64,000 nucleotides of DNA, from contig CM034412.1 of the NCBI GenBank assembly GCA_019925095.2, positions 9,545,501 to 9,609,500 of the forward strand. Reading direction: 5' to 3'. Source of the DNA: Dendrolimus kikuchii. Taxonomy: Eukaryota > Arthropoda > Insecta > Lepidoptera > Lasiocampidae. The notes under the pieces are model-generated. The model was not told the DNA's origin, ran no database searches, and worked only from the letters and a program-made list of their open reading frames with translations. Shown here piece by piece: positions 22,595 through 33,892 of this stretch. Every line of letters begins with the position of its first letter. Positions within the stretch are counted from its first letter, which is position 1. Position numbers and translations under genes: made by a program.

Positions 22595-22720
22595 GCTAGG
22601 CATGTTTGCTGAAGAGTTTCTTGCGCCGCTTCTTCTCTTCAAGCCATAACATGTTGCGAAGCGGTAGTAAATTAGATTAGGCTCCCATAGACTACATAAT
22701 AACCATAAACAAAATTAAAA
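22595..22720 (+). mobile_element. LINE 3' remnant, family L3
   Basis: The blocks gaagagtttcttgcgcc, cttcttctc and gcgaagcggtagtaa recur in reverse at 28195-28370. Probably the end of a LINE ORF and its UTR. Confidence 0.5.
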
Positions 22721-22744
22721 CTAAATAATTAACATTAACAAGTT

Positions 22745-22895
22745 GGCGGTAGGCTAAATACTTTAACAATACTCGTTGACACTTGTCATCTTTGTCTTCC
22801 GTGATCACGGCCACTGAAAACTGGCCGAAACGTCGGAAAAACCTAAATCAAATAAAATTATTGCGCTTAAAACCGTTAAAAAGTAGTTGTATTAT
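22745..22895. mobile_element. MITE family M1, copy 3 (left end missing)
   Basis: Starts within the core (gtaggctaaatac) and retains tgacacttgtcatctttg, ggccgaaacgtcgg and the right end gttaaaaagtagttgt. Confidence 0.65.
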
Positions 22896-24133
22896 GTATA
22901 CAAGTCGCGAAAATTTAAGAAAATATTATAAAAACATTTTGTTGGGGAATTCGTTGCACCGCCTCTACTACTTTAACAGTGACTAAAATTGCTTAGGCAG
23001 CGGTGGTAGACTCATGACTCTTAATAAGTTGTTACTTATTAAGGTAAGATTCAATTTTGTAATAAATATATTCATTATCCTATCTCGTAGCGCGGTGTCC
23101 CACATCGGTGAATGTACTAATCGTTTTTCATTTTAATTAATGCTTTTATTTCTGTAACCTACTGAATGAGTGAATACTGAGACCTGGGTGACCTTATTTC
23201 TAGTCTTTATTAGGGTGCTCAACGATTATACATATACATATATAGCTAGACTCCAGCATTTTGACCATCTGAGACATCAACCAGGATTATGTAGCTTCTC
23301 ATATAGTTCAAGATTTTTTTAAATTCTCCATCTCCTGGCGCACACACTTGTCAGGGTTATTTCTTTTCTTATTTTTTACTTTTATTTTCTTTTCTTGTAA
23401 CTCTTCTGATTTCCAAAAACTTATTTCTAATACGTTATTATTTTTACAAAATTTCTCGTCGAAACATTTTAACTTTATATAATACTACTATTTATACTCT
23501 TACATATTTTATTAATTATATTATTATACTATTTACTGTCTACTAAATTCCTATTTACTTACTTACTACTACTTATTTCCTAAAAACAGTGGTACTGTGC
23601 GTATGGTATTATTACTCATGTGCTTTTTCATTATTATTTAATACACTACCGCTATTTATTTATTGATAATTAAATTCTGCTCTTGTTAAATATATTCTAT
23701 ATAATATATCAATAACAGGTAAGATATATATCTATCTGTTCCTAGTTCAAGATTTACTAAGCGTAGGAAATTTCAACTCATTTAGTAACGATGTATTATA
23801 TGTTATTAACTGTTGCTTGCAGTCTCTCTCGTGTAAAAATAGTCATAGGTTGAGCAAACTTTCTACACCCTGTCAACCCCCATAGGGTTTGAGTTTCCAT
23901 AACCGCCGTTACACGTGTGGATTTATTTCTAACCTGAAGCAGGTACATATATTAAATTTCGTACGTCTTACTTTAAACATGACGAATTTTCATACAAACT
24001 TTCTTCCCCTTTTTCACTTATATGCCTACAGTAGAGAAAGAACCCACACGTAAATTTTCACGATCCTAGTCCCAGGAGTTTGCGTTGCGCTTTCATATAT
24101 CAGTCAATGAGTTCAAGTAATTATATATTATTA
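22896..24133. other. AT-rich DNA, nothing recognised
   Basis: 1.2 kb without supported features. Confidence 0.4.
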
Positions 24134-24585
24134 CTAGCATTTGCCCGCAACTTGTCCACGTTGGACAGGTAACAAAGATTACAGTTATTTTGTTAAATAT
24201 AAAATCATAGGTTATTTTCAGCAGGGTAGTGGTTTTTTTTAGTATGGAAATATATGAATTCCAGAAATTCCCGTAAAAACTCGGGATGAGTAATGTTACT
24301 AAAGGCATACGCAACTATAATTTTTTTAGTAAAAAAATGTGATCGATCAGTGAGAATTTCATATCGGAATCAATTTTTTTCGACCTGGCCATTTTGAACC
24401 ACTCCCAAGAAATGTCGCGTAAGATACTCGGAATATAAAATGCCAAATATTTTAAGTCCAGGAATTTACTATCAGAGAAAATGGTATCGAAATCGGGCCA
24501 GTAGTTTTTACGTGAATTCCGAACATACAGACAAACACAAAAATGTAAGAAACAAAAGACTACACTTTTACAATTTTATAATATT
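24134..24585 (-). mobile_element. Helitron-derived element, family H2
   Basis: Left edge CTAG followed by catttgcccgcaacttgtcc (3' end on the minus strand). The body has blocks ttacgtgaattccgaac and acagacaaacac found in other H2 copies. The right (5') end is degraded and abuts the next copy. Confidence 0.55.
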
Positions 24586-24586
24586 A

Positions 24587-25240
24587 CTAGGATATACCCG
24601 TGACTTCGTCTACGCTTGAAATTCCCGCGGGATTCCCAGGAGACAAAATATCGCAGCATTTGAAAAAAGAATATACGCTATTGTTTTAGTGGTAACTGTG
24701 TCGGAATGATTGATTTTCAGATGGTAGGGCATTTGCCCGACTGGATGGCTACCACCCCTGGTCTAAAGTATGTCGCCATAACAACCTTGAGTTGTGTTCC
24801 GGCATTAGTGACCAGGTTCCAGTTTTCCTTAAGAGAGCAGCAGCGCATTTGTAGCAACTTTGCTGATGCAAATATCCATAGGCGATGGTAACCGCTTTCC
24901 ATCAGGTGGGCCGAAAAAAAACACATATTTTATGACATTAAATTTGCTATCGATCAGTAAAAAAAGACATTAGAATTCATTTTTTTTTAATCTGGCCACT
25001 TTAAATCATTTCCAGAAAAACAGCGCAGAGTTTAAGTCTAATATTATTTGTCGATCAGCGAAAACCACTTCGAGATCTGCCTAGTAGTTTTTACGTGAAT
25101 CCCGAGCAAACAGACAAAACGACAAACAGAGAAGAAATCTATAAAAAAAATTGCATCCTGTTCTCCATCGTTTATATACTCTATTCCAATTGGTTTTTAT
25201 ATAGCTTTAATATACAGACAGAGAGTGTAATATAAAAAAA
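24587..25240 (-). mobile_element. Helitron family H2, interrupted by S1
   Basis: CTAG at 24587-24590 then gatatacccgtgacttcgtc. The body is split by S1 at 24718-24915 and resumes with cgatcagtaaaaaaag and ttacgtgaatcccgagc. The right end is not crisp. Confidence 0.55.
24718..24915 (+). mobile_element. S1 retroposon, short form, nested in Helitron
   Basis: Starts atggtagggcatttgccc, the internal start shared by the short S1 copies, and ends early at ggtgggccg followed by an A run. Confidence 0.65.
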
Positions 25241-25499
25241 AATGCTTTACATGCAATTGCAGTCTGTCTAGTTATAAATACCACATCCGACTACATCGGA
25301 CGAGCGGTTCAATACACAACAGATCCAATTTGGCCAAATCGAACGTTGCGAGGCGGCGACGTGCCAAGAATACTGATAGCACTGTTAATTAAAAAACATT
25401 CATCAAATATTAATACTCTAGAGATTTGACATTCGCGAACATTATGATTATTGGAAGTAAATAATTTAACTTTTCTGGCATATTTGTTTATTTGTAGAG

Positions 25500-26160
25500 T
25501 ACTATACTCTAGAAATAAAAACGTACGCGTGTTATGCGTTCGTTAGTTCTGTACGCGTGTATGTCACTAAACTCCTAAACGGCTGGACCAATTTTGATGA
25601 TGTTTTTGTTTCTTGTTAGTTTGAATGGGTCCTTGGGTAGTTCAGATTCTTAATTGGACCCAGTTGGCGTTGTAAGCTGATTTCAGGATTTTTTGTATTT
25701 TCTGGACAGGACTTCGTTACCGAGGCCCCTAGGATACATAAAAAATAGGCTAAATAGATTACAGTTTTATAGAAGATACGAACGTTCAGTTCTTGTACTT
25801 TGGCGGGACCTTAAAGATCTCGAAATCTCAAATAACCACTTAACATTTTTTTTTTGTTTTAATTGCTGAAGTACAGCAGAGTAGGTGACATCCCACCTGA
25901 TGGAAATCAATCAAATGGCATGTAAAACACCCCGAGATCCACTCAAATATACATATTATTTCATTAAAATCGTAGAACTCGATTCCAGCGCAAAGTATTT
26001 TGTTTAGATTACATTATCGAAGTTTTAGTACGGATCCCTAATTTTATATAGCTTATTTTAATCAGGGATTCGAATGGTGAAAGAACTTTTGAATTCGACC
26101 TAGTAGTTTTTGAGTTTATTCGTTACAAACCTACAAATCTTTCCTCTTTATAATATTGAT
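25500..26160. repeat. old Helitron-like and SINE-like fragments
   Basis: Phrases such as aaacggctggaccaatttt (25575) and ttcctctttataatattgat (26141) are typical of the small non-autonomous elements seen elsewhere in the window. An S1-related piece occurs near 25870-25915. Ends not resolved. Confidence 0.35.
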
Positions 26161-27105
26161 ATACATTGTATTTTCTTTGATAAACCTTGGATAAGCGTTT
26201 TTGTTTTTAGGACTATAAAGTGAGAAATGATGAAAAATCATTAAGTGACAGAACTTAGAAAATACTTTCAACAAATATTTATTTGCACAATATCCGTTGT
26301 CTAGTTTTTTAAATATGCTATCTTTGTCATCACGTAGAGTTTTACTGGATTTGATGTTTCTATTCAAAGTTATCAGAAATAAAGTACATTGCCCACAACT
26401 CTTAGAACTTTTGAATTTTGCTGCCCCCACTAGGATTCCGAAATCATATCAATCCCTTTGTACCGCCATTGCGCAAATCAGCTCTTGGTTTTAACTTGCC
26501 TATTCCTCGTATATGCAGGTTATATAATAATATGAACAGTATAGACATACATCATGTCTCCTTATACAAATTGAAAAAATACATTCACTCATTATTAAAT
26601 AAAAAGTCTAGCGCTTTACCCTGATTTTTTTGTATATTTTCCTTATATTAAGCAAGTTATGCTTGCCTGTAAGAGGCTGTACATTTAGTATTAAGACCAT
26701 TAACATGTATAAATTAAAAAAAAATGTGGTATTTTCGTTATAGTTCCTTAGCCAAATTATAAAATAAGCAACGTCTACGGATCTCCCTTTATTAAGGTAT
26801 CCAATCACTTATACCAAATTTATTATAAAATACCCTCTGTCAATAAACGTTATTGGGTTAAATTCCAGTATATTCCATCTTTATAAAGATGACAGTGAGC
26901 TGGGATATCCAATATTGAATGGCGTACCAATAATTTTCGGATGTCATCAAAATACTCTAGGCGCGAATCTTTATGAAAGTTATTCGACGGACAGTAAATA
27001 TCAAAATAATAAATCCTTGTATTGGCTGCGATGGATATATTATTATTAATTTTTTTCCAAGTTATAGGATATCGTAATGATTTATTTATATAGTATTTTC
27101 TTAAG
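26161..27105. other. AT-rich DNA, nothing recognised
   Basis: Several 65-99-codon frames on both strands, none with a domain or splice context. Confidence 0.4.
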
Positions 27106-27124
27106 GGAAAACTTTAAGAAAATA

Positions 27125-27301
27125 CATACATACATAACTTCACGCCAGTTCCCTTGCGGGGTAGGCACGAACAACAGAGCGCCATTCAGGCTTATTCATA
27201 CACACCTCACTTGCTTCTTTGACATTCATAGCTCTTGTCATGCACGCTCGTCTGTTCTTAAGGCTCCTGACATCACCTTCTGCTAGTACACGATCAATTT
27301 G
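27125..27301 (-). mobile_element. LINE 3' end, family L1a, with target duplication
   Basis: CATA tail, cttcacgccagttcccttg, and the reverse of the AMNVKEAS and SLKNRRACMT coding part. Flanked by aaactttaagaaaatac (27108-27124) and aaacttaagaaaatac (27302-27317), one base different. Confidence 0.75.
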
Positions 27302-27317
27302 AAACTTAAGAAAATAC

Positions 27318-27540
27318 TATATAAATAAAACATTGCTAGTAACTAGTACACAATATATTTACTATATCGTATACTGTTTATAGCTTATCTTAAGGCATGT
27401 GTAACTTCCTTTATACGTCCCAGACCCTCAATTTGCGCTCCACTAATAATCTGTTAATAGCACCTGCACACTCTTCAACATTTAATTCCAACACCTTCGC
27501 CATATTTAAAATTCACTCAGGAAACATTATGTTATAGATA
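27318..27540. other. AT-rich DNA, nothing recognised
   Basis: No supported feature. Confidence 0.35.
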
Positions 27541-28085
27541 GAGATCCCAGTCACCCCAGACTTACGTGATTTTAGGAAATATGAAATTTTTATGATCGGT
27601 AGTTTAATATAAACTTAGAAAGGAATGGATACTGGCTAAGCTGAAAGCGGGGCCGTTTTTCAGGTAGTAGCTATCAAAAGTAGAAAATAACCAGGGGAAG
27701 ATGTTTGGCCCGTCAGATTTGTCTGGCTCATTGGAAAATATTTTAAAATATTATACTTGATAATATATATAAAATTCAGCCTTCCTAAAATGGCGTAAGT
27801 TCACATTTTTTTAAGTGTCTGTCAAAAGTTATGGCCCACAGGGAGTGTCTGGCAACTTTATATCTTCGTTTATAACAATATCACATATGACATACGTAAA
27901 AACTAGCCTTGCTACTTTGACGTAAGTTAGCATTGTTATTTTCCACCTTTGATAGCTGCTGTCTGAAAAACGGCCCCGCTTTCAGCTTAGCGAGTATCCA
28001 TTCCTTTCTAAGTTTATATTAAACTACCGATACTGAAAGTTTCATCTTTCCTAAAATCAAGTAAGCCTGGGGTCACTGGGATCTC
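27541..28085. mobile_element. MITE with ~150-bp terminal inverted repeats
   Basis: The left gagatcccag through agtagaaaataa is inverted at the right (ttattttccac through ctgggatctc). The conserved inner block aaagcggggccgtttttcag pairs closely with its partner. The central ~240 bp is unpaired. No coding capacity. Confidence 0.75.
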
Positions 28086-28194
28086 AATCTATTATTCTTA
28101 TGCAATAATGTATGTGCTAGTTTACTATACTTTAAACTGTAATCTGCTGTCCATTTGTCATTTATATTTTATTTTTTCCTTTCAAATTCAAATT

Positions 28195-28370
28195 AAAAAG
28201 TTTTTAATCAAAATAAGTTCCACTGGAGAACACTTTTTGAAGGTCATACATATAGGTTAAAATTTAATTTTACTTCCTATTCTATGTACACCGCTTCGCA
28301 ACGTGTTATTGCTGTTAAGAAGAAGAAGTGGCAAGAAACTCCCCAGCAACACGTCTAGCTAAAAAAAAAT
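28195..28370 (-). mobile_element. LINE 3' remnant, family L3
   Basis: Reverse copy of the 22595-22720 sequence, with caccgcttcgcaacgtg and agaagaagtggcaagaaac. Confidence 0.55.
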
Positions 28371-28383
28371 TCTTTATATTTAC

Positions 28384-28528
28384 ATACATACATACATAAC
28401 TTCACGCCAGTTCCCTTGCGGGGTAAGCACGAGCAACAGAGCGCCATTTAGGTTTATTCTTACACACCTCACTTGCTTCTTTGACATTCATAGCTCTTGT
28501 CTTGCACGCTCGTCTGTTCCTGACATAT
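28384..28528 (-). mobile_element. LINE 3' end, family L1a, with target duplication
   Basis: The left flank ttctttatatttac (28370-28383) resembles the right flank ttctttatattac (28529-28541). CATA tail present. Confidence 0.7.
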
Positions 28529-28602
28529 TTCTTTATATTACTTATTCTATTTATATCTCAAGTTCTTCTTTTTCTTTGTTGCATAATAATTACAGATAAT
28601 TT

Positions 28603-28745
28603 AGGAATTTCCTTGGAATCAGGTTGCTTGGAAGAGATCACTTTTAGCGATAAGGTCGCCTTTTGTTTTACCAAGTAACTATTGTCTTCTCGTGCATTTT
28701 TGAAAATTTTGTTTTGGTGAACAATAAAGTGTTGTCTATGTCTAG
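28603..28745 (+). mobile_element. LINE 3' UTR, family L2
   Basis: ggaagagatcacttttagcg-ataaggtcgcc, then ttttggtgaacaataaagtg. Sense orientation with the likely poly(A) signal AATAAA near the end. Confidence 0.6.
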
Positions 28746-28746
28746 A

Positions 28747-29045
28747 ATAAAATTACATTTTAACGGTTTTATGCGCAGCATTTAATTTGATTTTCATTGA
28801 CATTTGACATCTTTGTCTTCTTTTTTTTAATTATGGCTCCAACGCCTTCAGCATTGATTTTGCCAATTTCAAAGTTATAAAAGACAGGTCCTAAGCTAAA
28901 TGCAATTGTAGCCACTGAATTTTGGTCAGTGATTAGTTCGCGTTTTTGCGATGTGATCACGACTATTGAAAGGTGGCCGAAAGAAACGTCGAAATTAAAA
29001 TAAAACAAAATGCCGCGCTTTAAACTTTTAAAATGTAGATTTGAT
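28747..29045. mobile_element. MITE family M1, copy 4, with 130-bp insertion
   Basis: The ends aaaattacattttaacgg and aaaatgtagattt are degraded M1 ends. Between catctttgtcttc (28820) and tgtgatcacg (28951) lies about 130 bp absent from other M1 copies, beginning with a T run. Confidence 0.55.
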
Positions 29046-29072
29046 TATTCTATTGATAGTTTTATTTTCATA

Positions 29073-29362
29073 CTAGGATATGTCCGCGACTTCGTCCACG
29101 CTTGACTTGAAAATCCCGCAGGATTCCCAGGACACAGTATATAAAAAAGAATGTAACCTATCGTTTTAGTGAAAAGTGTGCCGGAATAAGTTGATTTTTT
29201 GCCCCCGAACAAATTTAAACCGCTCCCCGGAAAATTCCCGCGGGATTCCCGGGATAAAAAATATCACACATTTCATTACATAAAATTTTCTATTGATCAG
29301 TATAACAAATCACATTAGAATTCGTTTTTTTAATCTGGTCATTTTTAATCTTTCCCAGAAAA

Positions 29363-29364
<2 letters not shown>
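29073..29364 (-). mobile_element. Helitron family H2, truncated at (TA)n
   Basis: CTAG then gatatgtccgcgacttcgtc, cccgcgggattcccggga and tttttaatctggtc. The 5' end is lost in the following (TA)n tract. Confidence 0.6.

Positions 29365-29431
<67 letters not shown>
29365..29431. repeat. (TA)n microsatellite
   Basis: About 33 uninterrupted AT/TA units. Confidence 0.95.
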
Positions 29432-29434
<3 letters not shown>

Positions 29435-29715
29435 GAAATCCACGTATATAGTGACTCATCACGATATCTCGGGAACTATAATACTTATAGACTTGAAATT
29501 TGGCATGGACCTTCCTTTCGCCAAGTAGAGGTCGGCTAAGAACGGATTTTACGGTACGCGAAGCGGGCGGGGAGTAAATAAATAAATGCAGTATATACAG
29601 ATGTTTTATATATTAAATAAATATATACTTAATATACATAACATAGAAATATATATCTACAAAAATATATATAAATGTTTATAGATAAATATATATCCAA
29701 GGACAGGTAATATTT
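29435..29715. repeat. degraded repeat fragment
   Basis: cttgaaatttggcatggacc is a phrase common to small insect Helitron-like repeats. The rest is AT-rich. Confidence 0.3.
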
Positions 29716-29719
29716 TCTG

Positions 29720-29935
29720 ATAATTGTTTTAAATATCGATAGCGATTTTGCTTGTCTGATAGCAACTGGCAGCGCATTCCAAAGTATACTTGACGGTAAA
29801 AGAATTGTTGTAGGAAGTTGAACTATGCGCAGAGGACTAAAGATTAAAAAACTCTTAAGCCCAAATTGGACTGTTAATCTCTGTCTTTCAAGTTGTGAAA
29901 TAAAATTTAAAAAAATAAAACGATCCTGATTGTTA
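29720..29935 (-). pseudogene. LINE ORF2 C-terminal remnant
   Basis: The minus-strand reading near 29740-29790 gives LWNALPVAIRQAKS-like residues, the pattern found near the C-terminus of CR1/Jockey-like reverse transcriptases (compare 39161-39406). The rest is degraded and no catalytic motif is present. Confidence 0.5.
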
Positions 29936-30240
29936 AAAAGGGTTTCATAAATGACTTTTGAACTGCTTTTTCGTTATTTTTATTCTACTCTAAAAGTTTC
30001 ATATTTGTTATTTGTATTTCTATTCATTATTTCTACTAATGCTTCAGCCGCACCTGCGTTAGTGTCAACCATTTTAATAGTGGGCGAGGGCGTCTTATTT
30101 AAAGCGTTAGAAAATAACGCCGTTAATGCATAGCCATATTAATGTATATACATGCGTTGTCAGTCATTATTTAATGTCATTAACACATTAAACCCATTGC
30201 CATATCTGCGTGAAACGGCTTATATCTGTAACACTAATGA
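29936..30240. other. unrecognised sequence
   Basis: A 60-codon hydrophobic frame (29951-30133) has a signal-peptide-like start but no supporting context; judged spurious. Confidence 0.3.
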
Positions 30241-30645
30241 AGAAAGGATCTGCGGAGTGACGCTCGCGGATCGCGTTCGTAATACCGAAGTAAGAAAGAG
30301 AGTTGGTCTGAAAGAATGTGTCGGGGTGAAGGTAAGGAAAGGAATGCTCCGGTGGTTCGGGCATGTGGAAAGAATGCATGAAGAAAGAATGACTAAACAG
30401 ATATACAATGCAAAAGTGGATGGATGCAGAAGTCGTGGAAGGCCACGACACACCTTCCATGATCAAATTGATCGTGTATTAGCAGAAGGTGATGTCAGGA
30501 GCCTTAAGAACAGACGAGCGTGCATGACAAGAGCTATGAATGTCAAAGAAGCAAGTGAGGTGCGTAAGAATAAGCTTGAATGGCGCTCTGTTGTTCGTGC
30601 CTACCCCGCAAGGGAACTGGCGTGAAGTTATGTATGTATGTACTG
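30241..30645 (+). pseudogene. LINE C-terminus and 3' end, family L1a (best copy)
   Basis: About 128 codons to the stop near 30623. The peptide contains RNTEVRKRVGL, MLRWFGHVERM and RSRGRPR, the linker and basic C-terminal region found after the reverse transcriptase in insect non-LTR retrotransposons. The stop is followed by a short UTR and a TATG tail. The five minus-strand tails at 4732, 4934, 17198, 27125 and 28384 match the end of this copy, so they are 5'-truncated relatives. The reverse transcriptase and endonuclease are absent; it is not functional. Confidence 0.7.
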
Positions 30646-31030
30646 ATGAAGAAGCCACACCTCGAACAATATTTTATACTTTAAACATTTTATCCTAGAA
30701 AATACTCCATAATCTAAGAAACACTATTAAATAACAAATAAGCAGATAAAAAGTTAAAAAACACTCTTGAAGAAGTTTTTATTTTATTTAACGATACAAC
30801 AACTATGTCACAAACTTTAACCACAGTAACATAACTATCCTTAACTTTTAGAAACTGTCATAACTTTCAAAATTGCATGTAGAGATGCATTTTGTGAAAT
30901 TCCCCCCCGTGCAAAGAAGTTGTAACATAGTTTTATAGACGAAGTTAGGAAGTCTCAACATATGACTATTGAACGTTTTATACGACGCCTTTATATTAAT
31001 TTACTACCGTCCCGTCCCGGTTTCGTACGG
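30646..31030. other. AT-rich DNA, nothing recognised
   Basis: No supported feature. Confidence 0.35.
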
Positions 31031-31034
31031 GTGG

Positions 31035-31175
31035 ACATTAATTTTTGAAGTGATACCTTCTTATGAGAGGGTAAACAGCTTCATTACGTAACGCGTTACG
31101 GCGCCAGTCTATCTGGCTTCCTTTTCTCTCACGCATACGGCAGCGGTAGGCAGGCTCCTCCTCTGCCACTCGAAC
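31035..31175. repeat. repeat family R3, copy 1
   Basis: gaagtgat-ccttcttatgag, cgtaacgcgttacg and tggcttccttttctctcacg occur in reverse order and orientation at 36105-36255. The centre cgtaacgcgttacg is itself palindromic. Confidence 0.5.
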
Positions 31176-31329
31176 CCACAACGCTAGCCGTATTTCGGTA
31201 ATACACAAAATTCTAATGTACATATTCAAGAATTGTAACTAAGAATAAAATATATTTTATAAACAATAAAAGATTTTATTAATAAATAACCTTTTCTTAC
31301 ATTATCATATTAATATACATAAAATTTAG

Positions 31330-31450
31330 ATAGATAGATAACACTTTATTGTACACCATTACAGAAAAACTTACAAACTAGTATTTGTCTAGTTGGGTAC
31401 AAAGGGCGGTCTTATCGCTAAAAAGCGATCTCTTCCAGACAACCTGTGGC
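31330..31450 (-). mobile_element. LINE 3' UTR, family L2
   Basis: GATA run, aacactttattgtacacc, and ggtcttatcgct..aaagcgatctcttcc. Confidence 0.6.
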
Positions 31451-32050
31451 AAGAATATTCTGATTAGGAGTGGCGACGGTGGTATACATAATTATTGTAC
31501 GATTACTTACATTTTAATAATAAATATATAACTATACTATATATACAAATATACACAAAAGTTATATACATATACAAGATATGGTGATAATAGACAACTA
31601 TTTAAACATAAAAAACATATAACACTATGCAATATAATATCTACTAATTATATAAAATTACATATCACATTACACAATTACATATCAATAAGTAATCACC
31701 TAAGCTTTTCTCACGTTAAACAATTTAAATATTAAATAGTTCAACTTATCCTTTCTGTCGGGCGTCCCGAGACGTACACTTTTTTAAACATTTTAAGATA
31801 CACGTATAAATAAAAAGAAATGGCCGGTGGTACTCAGGAACAATATAGTATTCTAATAGTGAAAAAAAAATTGGAATCTGTCTAATAGTTTTTGAGTTTA
31901 TTCGTTACAAACATACAGATCTTTCCTGTTTATAATAATATTAGTATAGACGACAGTAAAAGTAGTCTAATTCATGTTTTAAAACCTCAAATGTCGTTTG
32001 TACTAATGGTGTGCACAATTAAAATTACTATAATGAATTAAGTGAATACA
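31451..32050. other. AT-rich DNA with Helitron-like scraps
   Basis: 31750-31775 (gtcgggcgtcccgagacg) resembles 36130-36150, part of family R3. 31870-31950 resembles the 5' part of small Helitrons. No gene. Confidence 0.35.
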
Positions 32051-32061
32051 ATGAAGAATTT

Positions 32062-32484
32062 CGTCGTCCGCCATTTGCAGTCCACTCTTGGACGTAGGCC
32101 TCCCCAAGACAGCGCCACTCATCCCTGACCTCTGATTTCCTCATCCAGCGCCTACCGGCGACCTTGCACAGGTCGGCGGTCCATCGGGTTGGAGGGCGTC
32201 CGACACTATGTTTACCGAGAAGCGGTCAACTGCTCCATCGGACATTGGTCCTGCGGCAGACGTGACCGGCACCATGCCACTTCAACTTGGTAATTTTGTG
32301 AGCTATGTCAGTTAGCTTGGTTCTCTTACGGATATCCCCATTTCTAATTTTATCCGTAAGAGAAACTCCCAACATAGTTCGCTCCATAGCCCGTTGAGCG
32401 ACTTGGAACTTGTGGACCAATTGTGCCGTCAGTGTCCATGTCTCGGCCCCGTAGATCAGAACGATGAACGATGAACGACGAACG
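32062..32484 (-). pseudogene. RTE-like LINE, 5'-truncated, with target duplication
   Basis: Flanked by atgaagaattt at 32051-32061 and 32485-32495. The minus-strand peptide includes AQRAMERTMLGVSLTDKIRN and RRTKLTDIAHKITKLKW, the linker after the reverse transcriptase of lepidopteran RTE-type elements. The remaining C-terminal part continues in other frames, so frameshifts are present. No polymerase motif remains. Confidence 0.7.
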
Positions 32485-32577
32485 ATGAAGAATTTAAGTG
32501 TTTATTTTTTATTGTTTACCCCATTATCCAAAAAAAATATCTAGTACGCCAGAAGTCTAGATGTGCCTCCGGCTTCT

Positions 32578-32720
32578 TCGAGCTGGATCTCTCTTTTCTT
32601 TCACCTCCTTCCAATTATGAGTATTTCGGGTCGACACAATATATTTTTTCCTTCCATACTCCTTTATTCTGATATACCTGTCACACCACAAATTATCATG
32701 CCATCCTTCACACAATCCTT
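32578..32720 (-). pseudogene. RTE-like LINE C-terminal fragment
   Basis: Same stretch as 17030-17185 (ttttccttcca, acaccacaaat-atcat, atccttcacac) but more degraded. Confidence 0.55.
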
Positions 32721-33295
32721 AATTCCCTTGCGTCAACAAAAAAATGGGTAGAGTAGTAGTAGATCATTAGAACTCATTTCTGGAGTATAAACAAAAAGGC
32801 TGACGGAAGGAATTTGTGCTTCTAAAGTGCTTTTTACAAACATTCATAATAAATAAGCCTCCATAGACAGTAGTAAGGCTTAGCTATAAAAATACTTGAT
32901 CCCTAAAGCCACCCCGAACCCCTCTTTACGCGCTAAGACAGATTCGTTTCACAGATAACGCATAAGCAAATCAGTACAATCCGATGAATACTAATAGATT
33001 TCCTCTGAGAACATTAAATCGAGGAAATAAAAATAAAAAAATACCTCCATTAATCACTTTGATAAACCATCTAGAACGGACAATTTGTTTAGGGCGTTTA
33101 TATGTGACGTACATTTTGTGTTGTCGAGTTTAATATAAAATAAATTATGAGGCACTTATTCTAGAACTTTGTAAAGGAATATGAGGGTGGAAAAGAAATG
33201 TGTATACAGTAATGATTTCGTTATTTATAAGGTGGTTATAAATAACGAAGAACCTTAGATGTTTTTTTGTTTCACTCACACCCATGTATACTGTA
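32721..33295. other. AT-rich DNA, nothing recognised
   Basis: No supported feature. Confidence 0.35.
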
Positions 33296-33299
33296 TTAC

Positions 33300-33480
33300 C
33301 TCTTTTAAATTGGGAAGCTGACAAACAGGCAGATGGCCCCGCTAATGTAAAATGGTTAACCTCGCCTATATAGACTTTTGCAACACCGGAGGCAAAGCGA
33401 ATGCGTTGCCAGCGTTTAGAATGGGAATAGGAGGTGTTGCGGATAAAGAACAACCCCTGACCCGCCCGCCGGAACACACC
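33300..33480 (-). mobile_element. S1-related retroposon, diverged
   Basis: caaacaggcagatggcccc, aatggttaacctcgcctat and acttttgcaacaccgg parallel S1 (caggcagacggccc, cggttaccatcgcctat), after which the sequence diverges. Probably a sister family. Confidence 0.5.
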
Positions 33481-33508
33481 ATCTCTCCGCGTCCCGCATA
33501 CCGCCGAA

Positions 33509-33653
33509 GCCCATAGCTCACACGATTAGCAGCTAGACGTCGGACGGATCATGGAATATAAGAAGCGACCTTGGAGGTCGGGCCCATAGCTCCACGATTA
33601 GCAGCTAGACGTCGGACGGATCATGGAATATAAGAAGCGACCTTGGAGGTCGG
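33509..33653. repeat. two tandem 72-73-bp units
   Basis: The unit starting gcccatagct and ending accttggaggtcgg occurs twice in a row with one small length difference. Confidence 0.85.
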
Positions 33654-33663
33654 AGATTGCACA

Positions 33664-33892
33664 TACTTACCTGTTAGCTCTTTCAGCCTTTAACGGCTAA
33701 TTCCCAATATAGAGTCAATCCCCCGCAGCGGTCGAGCCGAGGTCGAACCTCACAGGAGGTGCCTCCTCGAGCGTGCTGCTCCCGGGCTGAATGCCTCCGC
33801 TCCCACGGAGTCGTGAAGCCCCCAAAGTCCGGTATCGCTGAAACAGCCATCTGCGGCTATTCAGCTGGGTCCAGCTCCAAAAAAAAAAAAAA
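33664..33892 (+). mobile_element. poly(A) SINE-like retroposon with 13-bp target duplication
   Basis: Flanked by cggagattgcaca at 33651-33663 and 33893-33905, identical. It ends in a 14-bp A run (33879-33892). The 5' end, with the preceding A, reads atacttacctg, identical to the conserved 5' end of U1 snRNA, but the rest is not U1. A B-box-like ggtcgaacctc lies at about 33743. GC-rich, no frame. Confidence 0.65.

Noticed and set aside
26131..26430. 99-codon minus-strand frame
   Set aside because: AT-rich, no domain, overlaps another frame of equal quality on the other strand.
33663..33830. U1 snRNA gene or pseudogene
   Set aside because: Only the first 11 bases match; the Sm site and stem-loops are absent.
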